DNA of 64,000 nt, taken from contig NZ_LECW02000005.1 of assembly GCF_001042475.2 (NCBI RefSeq), forward strand, positions 1 to 64,000. The letters run 5' to 3'. This document shows positions 46,481 through 54,346 of the stretch, piece after piece. The position numbers were made by a program, and so were the translations under genes. Each line of letters starts with the position of its first letter. The stretch's first letter is position 1. Under the pieces are notes generated by a model. That model did no database searches, was not told where the DNA came from, and saw only the letters and a program-made list of their open reading frames with translations. This DNA comes from Bacillus glycinifermentans. GTDB lineage: Bacteria; Bacillota; Bacilli; Bacillales; Bacillaceae.

Positions 46481-47457
46481 ACCGCGGATTGCTTTATAAA
46501 GAGTGGAAGCAGCATCAAGCTTTGTTGTTGGCGATTTTTTTTCTTTTGTTTTTAAGCACTCCTCTTTCAATTATAAGCGAATATTTTTCCTATCAGGGAT
46601 GTTTGAATAATGACAATTGGAATCCTAGAGATTGCGAATTTTATCTGAATTATGAAACCGGCGGTTCGCTTCAATTTTTCTGGGCACCCGGCGTTCTTTT
46701 GGCCGTAGCCCAGCTGGGAATTGCGCGAAGCAAAGGGCTGCTGGATTTTACGTTAAGCCTGCCGTATTCAAGAGGTCGGGTGTTTAATACGAAATTTTGG
46801 ATGGGAAGCACTATGATAGTAGGCGCCCAGCTGCTAGGCTACCTGTTGTCGAAACTGTTGATCATCTTTCTCAAACCAGGCAGTGTCGAGTTTTTCGACC
46901 ACTTTATGATCGGTTCAATGATCATCAGTTTTATGGCGTATGCCCTGGTCATGGCTGCGGGAGCGCTAACAGGAAATATATTTGCCCAGCTTTTAACGTC
47001 TTTTACGGTAACGATTCTGCCTTTTTTAATTTTGGTGTTGCCGGCTTTAAATCTCAGGGTCATTATAGGCAGGGATCTCTTTTGGGATAGGTTGCCTATT
47101 GTTGATTCTACAATTTTTCAATATATGATCCCGATTATTTATGTCAATCCAGTGTGGGTCATGAAATCAAAGTATATTTTGCTGATTCCGGCTGCTATGA
47201 GCATTGTGTTTTATGGTATCGGATATATCAGCTTTGTGAAACATGCGAGTGAGCGAAGCGGCAGCTTTTTCTTATGGAAACAGCTTGATCGGCCCATTCA
47301 AGTATTTGTTATTATCGCCGGTATTCTGTCATTTGGATATTTTGGCTATGGCGCCAGCGAGTCAATGATAGGATATGTGTTCGGCATGATCCTGGGCGCG
47401 GTAATCGGTTTTTTCATCAGCTACTTTGCCATTTATAAAAAAATGAAGCATTTATAA
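46474..47457 (+). CDS. ytrC: ABC transporter membrane subunit, YtrC/YtrD type
   Basis: A 327-residue protein with about eight membrane helices (for example LLLAIFFLLFLSTPL, IVGAQLLGYLLSKLLIIFL). The start MVDRGLLYKEWKQHQ and the DFTLSLPYSRGRVF loop fit the YtrC/YtrD family. B. subtilis has two tandem paralogues, YtrC and YtrD, here; this window has one. I use the symbol ytrC for position. It overlaps ytrB by seven bases. Confidence 0.82.
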   Translation: MVDRGLLYKEWKQHQALLLAIFFLLFLSTPLSIISEYFSYQGCLNNDNWNPRDCEFYLNYETGGSLQFFWAPGVLLAVAQLGIARSKGLLDFTLSLPYSRGRVFNTKFWMGSTMIVGAQLLGYLLSKLLIIFLKPGSVEFFDHFMIGSMIISFMAYALVMAAGALTGNIFAQLLTSFTVTILPFLILVLPALNLRVIIGRDLFWDRLPIVDSTIFQYMIPIIYVNPVWVMKSKYILLIPAAMSIVFYGIGYISFVKHASERSGSFFLWKQLDRPIQVFVIIAGILSFGYFGYGASESMIGYVFGMILGAVIGFFISYFAIYKKMKHL

Positions 47458-47469
47458 AGGAGAGAGAAA

Positions 47470-48168
47470 ATGATCGACATTCAGCACATTCACCATTCAT
47501 TCAAAATTGGAAAAAAAGGAAGGGAAAACGAAATCAAAGTATTGAAGGACGTCTCGCTTACCGTCCAAAAAGGAGAAATCGCCTGTATCGTCGGGCGGAG
47601 CGGTTCAGGGAAATCGACGCTGTTAAACCTGATTTCCGGCTATATTGGGCCGACAGAAGGAAAGATCATGATCGGCGGTACGGATGTGACGGGATTCAGC
47701 GAAAAAGAGTGGGCGGAGTTTCGCCTTGAACATTTCGGTTTTATCTTTCAAAGCTTTCAGCTGATTCCGAGTCTGACGACGTTTGAAAACGTTGAGCTGC
47801 CCCTTACATTAAAAGGCGTTCGTCCGGCGGAGCGCAAGCAAAGGGTGAATGACATGCTGCGCCGCGTCGGCCTTGAAAACCATGCAGGCCATTATCCGAA
47901 CGAGCTTTCCGGAGGACAGCAGCAGCGCGTCAGCATCGCGCGGGCGCTGATTTTAAACCCGTCGATCATTTTGGCGGACGAGCCGACGGGAAGCCTTGAT
48001 TCCGAAACAGAGCAGGAAATCCTCGGATTCATCAAGCAGCTGAACAGAGAAAGAGGCATCACGTTCATTATTATTACCCACGATGACGAGGTGGCGTCGA
48101 TCGCAGATACGAAATTCCGTTTATTTGACGGGGTGTTGGAGAAAGGGGAAGAGACCGTTGAAGTTTAA
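47470..48168 (+). CDS. ytrE: ABC transporter ATPase YtrE (MacB type)
   Basis: A 232-residue LolD/MacB-type ATPase. Walker A is [12 protein letters not shown], the signature [15 protein letters not shown], Walker B IILADEPTGSLD, and switch His in IITHDDEVA. It works with YtrF, and the pair is separate from the YtrBC module. In B. subtilis, the operon is tied to acetoin use and cell-wall stress. Confidence 0.92.
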   Translation: MIDIQHIHHSFKIGKKGRENEIKVLKDVSLTVQKGEIACIVGRSGSGKSTLLNLISGYIGPTEGKIMIGGTDVTGFSEKEWAEFRLEHFGFIFQSFQLIPSLTTFENVELPLTLKGVRPAERKQRVNDMLRRVGLENHAGHYPNELSGGQQQRVSIARALILNPSIILADEPTGSLDSETEQEILGFIKQLNRERGITFIIITHDDEVASIADTKFRLFDGVLEKGEETVEV

Positions 48169-49489
48169 GGACCAGCTGAAATTCATCAGAAGAAACATGA
48201 AGAAAAACCGCCTCAGGGTGTTTATGACAATATTGGCGACAACGGTGGCCTGCGCGTTTTTAATCGTGCTCGCCTCCGTCGGCTTCGGGCTGCAAAAGTC
48301 GATGACCGAGCAGCTGATGAAAGATCAGATTGTCACGAAAATCGATGTCGCAGGAAAAGAAGGGCAAGGCGACAAGCCTGTTCAAAAGAAAGACTTAAAA
48401 GACTTTGAGAAACGCGGCGATGTAGCAGCCGTTATTGAACGTACAAGAGTGATGGCGCCTGTAGAAGCCAAATTTGGCAATCGGACCAATGAGCAAATCG
48501 GTTATTTGATGCTTACCGATATGGCGGCAGAGCAAAAAGCGAACATCAAACTGGACCGCGGACGCGTGGCGAAATCGCCGAATGAAATCGTCGTCGGCTA
48601 TCATTTCGGCAAGATGCTGTGGACGAAAAAAGAAGCGAAAGAATATCAAAAGCAGCAAGAAAACAATCCAGATGACATAAAAGAACCTAAAGGATATGAA
48701 AAAGATATTCTCGGCAAGACGATAGAATTAAAGATTGAGAAGGTAGATGAAAAGACAGGAGAAAAAAGCAAGGAAAAAACGTATGACTTTAAGGTTGTCG
48801 GGGTAATGGAAAAGCCTTCTTACGATTGGGTGAGCGATTCCAGCGTCTATGTCAGCAATGACATGCAGAAAGGGATTACCGATTTTCTGAAAGCGGATAA
48901 AGACAGCGGTGATATAGAAAAAGAACTGACAGTCTATGCGGACAACTTTGAACATGTCGATCAGCTCACGAAAGATATGGAAGACAAAGGCTTCTTCGTC
49001 GATTCTGTCACGAAAAAGCTGGACAGCGTCAACCTGCTTTTTATGGCTTTTAAAATCGGACTGATTTTCGTCGGGGTAATCGCCGTATTGATTTCTGCGA
49101 TCGGCATTTTCAACACGATGACAATGGCCGTCACGGAGCGGACCCAGGAGATCGGAATTATGAAAGCGATCGGTGCGAGTCCGAACGTCATCCGCAAAAT
49201 GTTTTTAATGGAAAGCGCCTATATCGGCTTCATCGGATCTGTATTCGGCGTTATCATCTCATACGGTGTCAGCTTCCTGGTGAACAAGCTTCTCCCCGTG
49301 ATTTTGTCATCGGTTTCCCAAGGCGAAGGGAGCGCACAGGATTTCAGCATCACGTTCTCCTATATTCCGGTGAGCCTTGTCATCATTGCGACTGTCATCA
49401 GTATGGGGGTTGCGATTCTGTCAGGATTGAATCCGGCCGTCAAAGCGACGAGAACGAACGTGCTGACTGCGTTAAGAAGAGAATTATAG
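48158..49489 (+). CDS. ytrF: MacB-type ABC permease YtrF
   Basis: A 443-residue FtsX/MacB-like protein. It has one helix near the N-terminus (VFMTILATTVACAFLIVLAS), a large extracytoplasmic domain (about residues 50-290), and three C-terminal helices with the family loop ERTQEIGIMKAIGASPNVIR (residues 324-343). TTG at 48158 lies inside the ytrE end and has AAAGGGG upstream. Confidence 0.9.
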   Translation: MKFKDQLKFIRRNMKKNRLRVFMTILATTVACAFLIVLASVGFGLQKSMTEQLMKDQIVTKIDVAGKEGQGDKPVQKKDLKDFEKRGDVAAVIERTRVMAPVEAKFGNRTNEQIGYLMLTDMAAEQKANIKLDRGRVAKSPNEIVVGYHFGKMLWTKKEAKEYQKQQENNPDDIKEPKGYEKDILGKTIELKIEKVDEKTGEKSKEKTYDFKVVGVMEKPSYDWVSDSSVYVSNDMQKGITDFLKADKDSGDIEKELTVYADNFEHVDQLTKDMEDKGFFVDSVTKKLDSVNLLFMAFKIGLIFVGVIAVLISAIGIFNTMTMAVTERTQEIGIMKAIGASPNVIRKMFLMESAYIGFIGSVFGVIISYGVSFLVNKLLPVILSSVSQGEGSAQDFSITFSYIPVSLVIIATVISMGVAILSGLNPAVKATRTNVLTALRREL

Positions 49490-49492
49490 AAA

Positions 49493-49520
49493 GAAAGCCG
49501 GCAGCGCGCCGGCTTTTTTA
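49493..49520. terminator. Terminator between ytrF and yttA
   Basis: AAGCCGGC-AGCGC-GCCGGCTT, followed by TTTT; the other strand also carries a T run. Shared by convergent genes. Confidence 0.88.
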
Positions 49521-50198
49521 ACGTTTTGGCGGTCTGTATCCCGCGTCTTGTGCTTCCTGTTCAGAACAAAACCATTGGACGACGTTTTTCGTGCGGTCAT
49601 AGTATGTACTTCCAGGCGTATGATAAATTTTGTTGACGCTTCCCTTAATGTTGCACTCCTGACTGTGCTCTGCGGTCTTTTTGGAAGAGCCTGAGCTTTT
49701 ATTCTGCCCGGCTGAAGCAGCTTCTGTTTGCTTATCTGCCTGGGCCTGCTTCGTTTTTGCGCTGTTTTTTTGGACGCCTGCCAGTTTTTTCTCTGCTGAT
49801 TTCTTATCTTTCGCGAGCTTGTCCTTTTCTTTGAGCAGGTTCTCATTTTCTTTTTTTAACGTTTCGTTCTCTGTTTTTACGGATGCCAATGTTTCATTCG
49901 TTTCTTGAATCCGCTCTTTTAATGATTTGATTTCGTTTGAAAGAGACGTTTTCTCAGACGTCAATTCTTTGATTTGAGCCGTCTGTTCTTTCGTTTCGTT
50001 TTCCCCGGCGTATGTTTTCTGATCCGTATAAGGTGATGTCGCAGCGCAAAGGAGAAAACCGCCTATCAGAAAGGGATAAAAGATTTTTTTGGAGAATCGT
50101 TTGTCAGGCGAAAAGAACTTTTTTCTGATCAAATGAAAAACAGCATAGCCGAGCGAAAAAGTGAAGAATAAAAATCCGATTGCATAGAAAAATTCCAT
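49518..50198 (-). CDS. yttA: YttA-like coiled-coil membrane protein
   Basis: A 226-residue protein. Two hydrophobic segments lie at the N-terminus ([20 protein letters not shown] and [15 protein letters not shown]). A long charged coiled coil follows (about residues 67-155, [20 protein letters not shown] and similar heptads), then a low-complexity linker, then a small C-terminal cysteine-containing domain with [19 protein letters not shown] and [16 protein letters not shown]. That last domain occurs at the end of several nuclease-like and wall-associated Gram-positive proteins. Start ATG at 50198 with AAAGGAGA upstream. Function unknown. Confidence 0.78.
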   Translation of the reverse strand: MEFFYAIGFLFFTFSLGYAVFHLIRKKFFSPDKRFSKKIFYPFLIGGFLLCAATSPYTDQKTYAGENETKEQTAQIKELTSEKTSLSNEIKSLKERIQETNETLASVKTENETLKKENENLLKEKDKLAKDKKSAEKKLAGVQKNSAKTKQAQADKQTEAASAGQNKSSGSSKKTAEHSQECNIKGSVNKIYHTPGSTYYDRTKNVVQWFCSEQEAQDAGYRPPKR

Positions 50199-50270
50199 TT
50201 TTGGGTCTCCTTTCTTCTGATATTCATATTTTAACTCATTATGAAAAAAATGTTTAGGTTGAAAAAGTTC

Positions 50271-50299
50271 TTGCAAATCTCAATATTCATACGTAAAAT
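50271..50299 (+). promoter_or_regulatory. Promoter of the SAM-regulated metQ-like gene
   Basis: TTGCAA, 17 bases, TAAAAT, about 20 bases before the riboswitch. Confidence 0.65.
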
Positions 50300-50318
50300 G
50301 AAGGGAATCAAATATGTA

Positions 50319-50422
50319 ACTTATGAAGAGAGATGGAGGGACTGGCCCTGTGAAATCTCAGCAACCTGCATATGCAAGGTGCTAAATCCAGCAGAATGTC
50401 AGACGCATTCTGAAAGATAAGT
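50319..50422 (+). ncRNA. SAM-I riboswitch (S box) of the metQ-like gene
   Basis: Outer stem ACTTAT...ATAAGT. Inside are GAGAGATGGAGGGACTGGCCC (key parts GAGGGA and GGCCC), AATCTCAGCAACC, GCAAGGTGCTAAATCC and GCATTCTGAAAGATAAGT, all in the S-box order. It should switch off the lipoprotein gene when SAM is high. Confidence 0.95.
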
Positions 50423-50426
50423 GATC

Positions 50427-50459
50427 AACTCTTTCAGGCGGACTGGAAGAGTTTTTTTA
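50427..50459 (+). terminator. SAM-controlled terminator
   Basis: AACTCTTTC and GGAAGAGTT pair over a nine-base loop, followed by TTTTTT. It is the output end of the riboswitch. Confidence 0.9.
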
Positions 50460-50478
50460 TGTTGAGGAGGAGATTGGA

Positions 50479-51300
50479 ATGAAGAAATGGACAAAATTGT
50501 GGGGAACAATTGCATTGGCGGGAATACTCGCACTTCTTGCCGCATGCGGAAACAGCGCGGCAAACGGAGGCAAGACGATTAAAATCGGTGCAACCGCAGG
50601 CCCTTATTACGATATGGTCACAAAGGCGATTAAGCCTGAGCTTGAGAAAAACGGCTATCAAGTGGATGTCGTTCAATTTACAGACTATGTGCAGCCGAAT
50701 ACGGCATTGACGGAAGGCGAGCTTGACGCCAATCTGTTTCAGCATGAAGTCTTTATGAAGGCTTACAATAAGGAAAACGATAAAGATCTCGCCGCTCTGA
50801 TTTCGGTGCCGACCGCACCGATGGGTTTGTACTCATCCAAGTATCAATCTCTGAAAGATGTCAAGGCGGGGGCCCAAGTAGCTATACCGAATGATCCGGC
50901 TAACGCCGCCAGGGCATTTTTAACGCTAAAGGATCAAGGGTTGATCAAGCTGAAGGACGGCATCGACACATTGAAGGCTTCTGAACGCGACATCACGGAC
51001 AATCCGAAAAAGCTGACGTTTAAGCAGCTCGAATCCGCCAACCTGCCAAGGGCGGTTGAAGACCTTGACATCGCCGCCGTACCGGGCAATTTCGCCCTGT
51101 CTGCAAACATGAAATTGCAGGATGCCCTTGCGCTTGAAAACATGCCTGACCGCTACCGCAACCAAATCGTTGTCGACGGGAAAAACAAAGATAAACAATT
51201 CGCCAAAGATTTAAAAGAAGCGGTCAAATCGGAGGCTTTCGAAAAAACGATTGACAAAGAATTTGCCGGGTTCGGAAAGCCGAAATGGATGACCGAATAG
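50479..51300 (+). CDS. MetQ-type (NLPA) solute-binding lipoprotein
   Basis: A 273-residue NlpA/MetQ family lipoprotein, signal peptide ending in LAAC (Cys 23). Typical stretches are IKIGATAGPYYDMV, QFTDYVQPNTALTEGELDAN, LFQHEVFM, IPNDPANAARAF and TFKQLESANLPRAVEDLDIA. The family binds D- or L-methionine for MetNP. No ATPase or permease lies beside it, so it must share a transporter encoded elsewhere. The SAM-I riboswitch upstream supports a methionine or related sulfur substrate. Confidence 0.9.
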   Translation: MKKWTKLWGTIALAGILALLAACGNSAANGGKTIKIGATAGPYYDMVTKAIKPELEKNGYQVDVVQFTDYVQPNTALTEGELDANLFQHEVFMKAYNKENDKDLAALISVPTAPMGLYSSKYQSLKDVKAGAQVAIPNDPANAARAFLTLKDQGLIKLKDGIDTLKASERDITDNPKKLTFKQLESANLPRAVEDLDIAAVPGNFALSANMKLQDALALENMPDRYRNQIVVDGKNKDKQFAKDLKEAVKSEAFEKTIDKEFAGFGKPKWMTE

Positions 51301-51375
51301 CGGCATGCGACCATACGGCTTGCAACGGCACGGGAGATGCCGCTGTGCTGCTTCGAACCTCAGACAGTCTCAGGG

Positions 51376-51400
51376 AGCCGGCATCTTGCCGGCTTTTTTT
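51376..51400 (+). terminator. Terminator of the metQ-like gene
   Basis: AGCCGGCA-TCT-TGCCGGCT hairpin followed by TTTTTT. Confidence 0.92.
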
Positions 51401-51489
51401 CGTTCTCGCGCTTTCTGTTACATTGGAAAACTTTTTTCAGGAGGGCTGGAGAACCGCCGAAAAACAGGTTGTATATAAAACGAAATGCG

Positions 51490-51618
51490 AAATCGCCGAT
51501 AGAAAGCAGGAAAGCTAAAATTCCGATAATATGTAACCGGTGAAAAACGAAGAAGAGACCGGTCCTCCGAATCTGCGAACTTTTTCCGGTAGCTTTTTTA
51601 TGATAGGAGGCGTTTCAC
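51490..51618 (+). other. Probable remnant of a duplicated S-box leader
   Basis: This stretch echoes the leader of the upstream metQ-like gene. AATATGTAAC recurs, followed by a run of GAAGAGA, and the end CTTTTTTATGATAGGAGG parallels TTTTTTTATGTTGAGGAGG before the intact gene. The S-box core (GAGGGA, CAGCAACC) is lost, so it cannot be a working riboswitch. Confidence 0.5.
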
Positions 51619-52059
51619 GTGATAAAATTTTCAATCTTAACAGGCGTGCTTGGGATGGCAGGAGTGATTACGCTCATCATTTCATGTGCAAACGGAACAG
51701 AAAGCGGCAGCCGGACGATTAAAATCGGTTCTGCTGAAGAACAGTATTTTGATATTCAGCCCGCAAAAACGGCTCGTTTTGCGGCGTTCTTTCAGCCGAA
51801 TCGCGAGGAAAAGCCTTACGCCGGTCAGTTTCAAAACGGGGTGTTTGCGGAACTTCAAAATAAGAAACATGACAAAAAACCCGGCTGCTATATGAGAGAA
51901 CCGGGTTCGCCAATGGACGTAAGAAACGGAGCTGAACGTCCGCCGTCATTCGAACAGCTTGGAACCGTAAAACCTCCGCGGAACGGGAGCGGGGCTGAGC
52001 CGGACAGGATAAAACTGAACGATGGTCCGGGACCTGAAAACAAGCCCCGCCCCCTTTAA
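51619..52059 (+). pseudogene. Shrunken tandem copy of the metQ-like lipoprotein gene
   Basis: A 146-codon open frame starting at GTG with GGAGG upstream. The start is a good lipoprotein signal (IISC, Cys 23, same position as in the intact neighbour). RTIKIGSAEEQYFDI then matches KTIKIGATAGPYYDM, FFQPN and FQNGVF match VQPN and FQHEVF, SFEQL...PPR matches TFKQL...LPR, and KLNDGPGPENKP matches KLQDALALENMP. About 125 residues are missing in internal gaps and the ligand-binding fold cannot form. It may be a decayed gene or a small secreted lipoprotein still translated. Confidence 0.72.
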
Positions 52060-52090
52060 GTAAAATATTTTTCCGAATATTATAAAAAAT

Positions 52091-52117
52091 ACCCTTTCTA
52101 AAAAGGGATTTTTTTAT
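52091..52117 (+). terminator. Terminator after the shrunken copy
   Basis: CCCTTT-CTAA-AAAGGG hairpin followed by ATTTTTTT. Confidence 0.82.
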
Positions 52118-52205
52118 GAAGAAAAACCGAATTCCCTCCATTGAAAAAAATGGCCAAAACGAATAGAATCTAGAAGGAACGAAAATCAGAAAGAAGGAAA
52201 ATACA

Positions 52206-53375
52206 ATGCCGCGTACGTTATGGATGCTGATCATCGGGATGTTTATCAATGTAACGGGGTCTTCTTTTTTGTGGCCTTTGAATACCATCTATATTCACGA
52301 CCATTTAGGGAAATCGTTAACCGCAGCCGGGTTTGTACTGATGCTCAACTCCGGCGCCAATGTCATCGGAAATTTATGCGGCGGTTATTTGTTTGATAAA
52401 ATCGGCGGATTCAAATCTGTCATTATCGGAATCGTGATCACGTTTGCCAGCCTTTCCGCCCTCGTGTTTTTTCATGGCTGGACGGCTTATATCCTCTTGT
52501 TGACAGCTGTCGGATTCGGGTCGGGTGTTGTGTTCCCTGCGTGCTATGCAATGGCCGGAGCGGTTTGGCCCGAGGGTGGCAGAAAGGCTTTTAATGCCGT
52601 GTATGTAGCGCAAAATGCCGGAGTCGCTGTCGGTTCCGCGCTTGGGGGAGTCGTTGCATCATTTTCATTCGCTTATGTCTTTTTTGCGAATGCGATGCTT
52701 TATGCCGTTTTTTTCGCGATTGCATGTTTTGGATTCAGACATATTCGCACAGAACGTGCAGTACAGTCATCCGTTGTGGATCATGCTGCCGGCGCAAGCG
52801 GAAAATCAAGATTTTCGGCCCTCATGCTCGTATGTACGGGCTATCTTCTCGGCTGGGTCGCTTATTCCCAATGGTCTTCAACGATCGCTTCACATACGCA
52901 GGATCTCGGCATATCGCTCGGGCAGTACAGTCTGCTATGGACGGTCAACGGTGCGCTCATCGTTCTGGGCCAGCCGCTTACCGGAATGTTTGTCCACCGG
53001 TTTGCCAATTCGCTGAAAAAACAAATCGTGAGCGGATTCATCATTTTTATGTTTGCTTACGGCATGCTGTTTGCCGCTGAATCTTTCCGGGTTTTCCTCG
53101 GCGCGATGATCGTGCTGACGCTCGGGGAAATGCTCGTCTGGCCGGCTGTTCCGACGATCGCAAACCGCCTCGCACCGCGGGGGAAAGAAGGGTTTTACCA
53201 AGGTTTCGTCAACAGCATGGCGACAGGAGGAAGAATGATCGGGCCGCTGTTCGGCGGAATGATCGTTGATTTTTTCAGCATGCAGGCATTATTGGCTGTT
53301 CTGCTCGTTTTGTTGATGATCAGCATAGGAACAACATTTTTATACGCTCGAAAAGAAAAGCAGCTCTCTGTTTAA
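52206..53375 (+). CDS. yttB: MFS transporter YttB
   Basis: A 389-residue major facilitator with about 12 helices. The loop 2-3 motif is GGYLFDKIGGFKSV, the repeat-type glycine pair is at GFGSGVVFP, and the second half has GEMLVWPAVPTIANRLAP, as in drug-efflux MFS proteins. The substrate is unknown. AAGAAGGAAAATACA precedes the ATG. It lies where I recall yttB, upstream of ytvB and leuS. Confidence 0.82.
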   Translation: MPRTLWMLIIGMFINVTGSSFLWPLNTIYIHDHLGKSLTAAGFVLMLNSGANVIGNLCGGYLFDKIGGFKSVIIGIVITFASLSALVFFHGWTAYILLLTAVGFGSGVVFPACYAMAGAVWPEGGRKAFNAVYVAQNAGVAVGSALGGVVASFSFAYVFFANAMLYAVFFAIACFGFRHIRTERAVQSSVVDHAAGASGKSRFSALMLVCTGYLLGWVAYSQWSSTIASHTQDLGISLGQYSLLWTVNGALIVLGQPLTGMFVHRFANSLKKQIVSGFIIFMFAYGMLFAAESFRVFLGAMIVLTLGEMLVWPAVPTIANRLAPRGKEGFYQGFVNSMATGGRMIGPLFGGMIVDFFSMQALLAVLLVLLMISIGTTFLYARKEKQLSV

Positions 53376-53386
53376 TATAGAAAAAA

Positions 53387-53451
53387 TAGGTAATTGTGAT
53401 TATGTGAAAATGAATCGAAGGAATCAAGATTATTACCTAATTCTTCACATA
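53387..53451 (+). repeat. Two interleaved inverted repeats upstream of ytvB
   Basis: TAGGTAAT (53387) pairs with ATTACCTA (53432), and TATGTGAA (53401) pairs with TTCACATA (53444). The order A-B-A'-B' allows either stem, or a pseudoknot in RNA, but not two nested stems. The second arm touches a possible -10 (CATATAAT, near 53448-53455). Confidence 0.6.
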
Positions 53452-53596
53452 TAATGGAAGAAACAAGCTTTTTTTTCTCAGAGACAGAACACATTTTCTG
53501 TAGTAGTATCGAATATCATCGCGAAGGGTTCTAGGGGGGCTGCTCGATGGCCTGAAGTCGCTTGACGAATCTAAGGGCTTTAGGAAGGTGATGAAG

Positions 53597-53920
53597 ATGC
53601 TGCATCAAGTTTTTGTTGCTTGTTTGATTGGAGGGATTATGGGGGTTCTCGGGCACATTAAAAAAAGAGGACGGCTCGAGAAACCGAGAACGACGAAACG
53701 ATTTATTTACCTCGGTTTTTTTGAAGATATTCTTGTCGGTATGGTTGCCTCTATTTTGCTTGTTTTATCTGCGGAACCTGACTCCGGAATTCAGCTCGTG
53801 GTTTTATCCATTGTTGCAGGCTACGGCGGTGAAGCTGTATTGAGAAGCTTTGACTTTGTCAGAGAACAGCAGGCAAATGTACAAAACTCCGGACGGCAAA
53901 ACGATTCTCCACACGATTAA
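53597..53920 (+). CDS. ytvB: YtvB (DUF4257) membrane protein
   Basis: A 107-residue protein with about three hydrophobic segments (VFVACLIGGIMGVLGH, LGFFEDILVGMVASILLVLS, IQLVVLSIVAGYGGEAVL) and a polar tail. The ATG at 53597 has AGGAAGG eight bases upstream; an ATG at 53591 and GTG at 53588 are too close. Function unknown. The 210 bases upstream hold the interleaved repeats described separately. Confidence 0.78.
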   Translation: MLHQVFVACLIGGIMGVLGHIKKRGRLEKPRTTKRFIYLGFFEDILVGMVASILLVLSAEPDSGIQLVVLSIVAGYGGEAVLRSFDFVREQQANVQNSGRQNDSPHD

Positions 53921-53972
53921 GATCCTCACTCTTACCCTTTTTTCAGCACATTCCCATTGTATACAAACCTGC

Positions 53973-54001
53973 TTGCACTTATGAACAGAATTCTATAAAA
54001 T
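53973..54001 (+). promoter_or_regulatory. leuS promoter
   Basis: TTGCAC, 17 bases, TAAAAT, just before the T-box leader. Confidence 0.65.
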
Positions 54002-54007
54002 ACAGAT

Positions 54008-54258
54008 AAGATTACGGTTACGGCAAGAACAGTGAAGAGGAGCAGTAAGAAGCCCCATCTGTCACAGAGAGTTGACGGCTGGTGAAAGTCAATCAGGTTG
54101 GGCTTCCGAACTCGCCTCAGAGTTGCAGCAGTGATGAGCTGCTGCCGTGCATCTGCGTTAAAGATATCAAGTGAGTGTATGAATGTACACTAACAAGGGT
54201 GGTACCGCGGGAAGTCGAATCTCTCGTCCCTTTTTAGGGATGGGAGAGTTTTTTTGAT
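54008..54258 (+). ncRNA. T-box leader of leuS
   Basis: The hallmark T-box sequence AGGGTGGTACCGCG is at 54196-54209. A Leu codon CTC in GAACTCGCC (about 54108-54116) is the likely specifier. The final terminator stem is CTCTCGTCCC with its near complement, followed by TTTTTTT (about 54221-54257). Uncharged tRNA-Leu pairs with both sites and prevents termination, raising leuS. Confidence 0.95.
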
Positions 54259-54346
54259 TTTGGAATAATCTGAATATCACGATGCCGGTCCCGTCCATAC
54301 TTGTATGCAAGGATGCCGTACGTACATTCAAAGGAGGTTTTTACAA

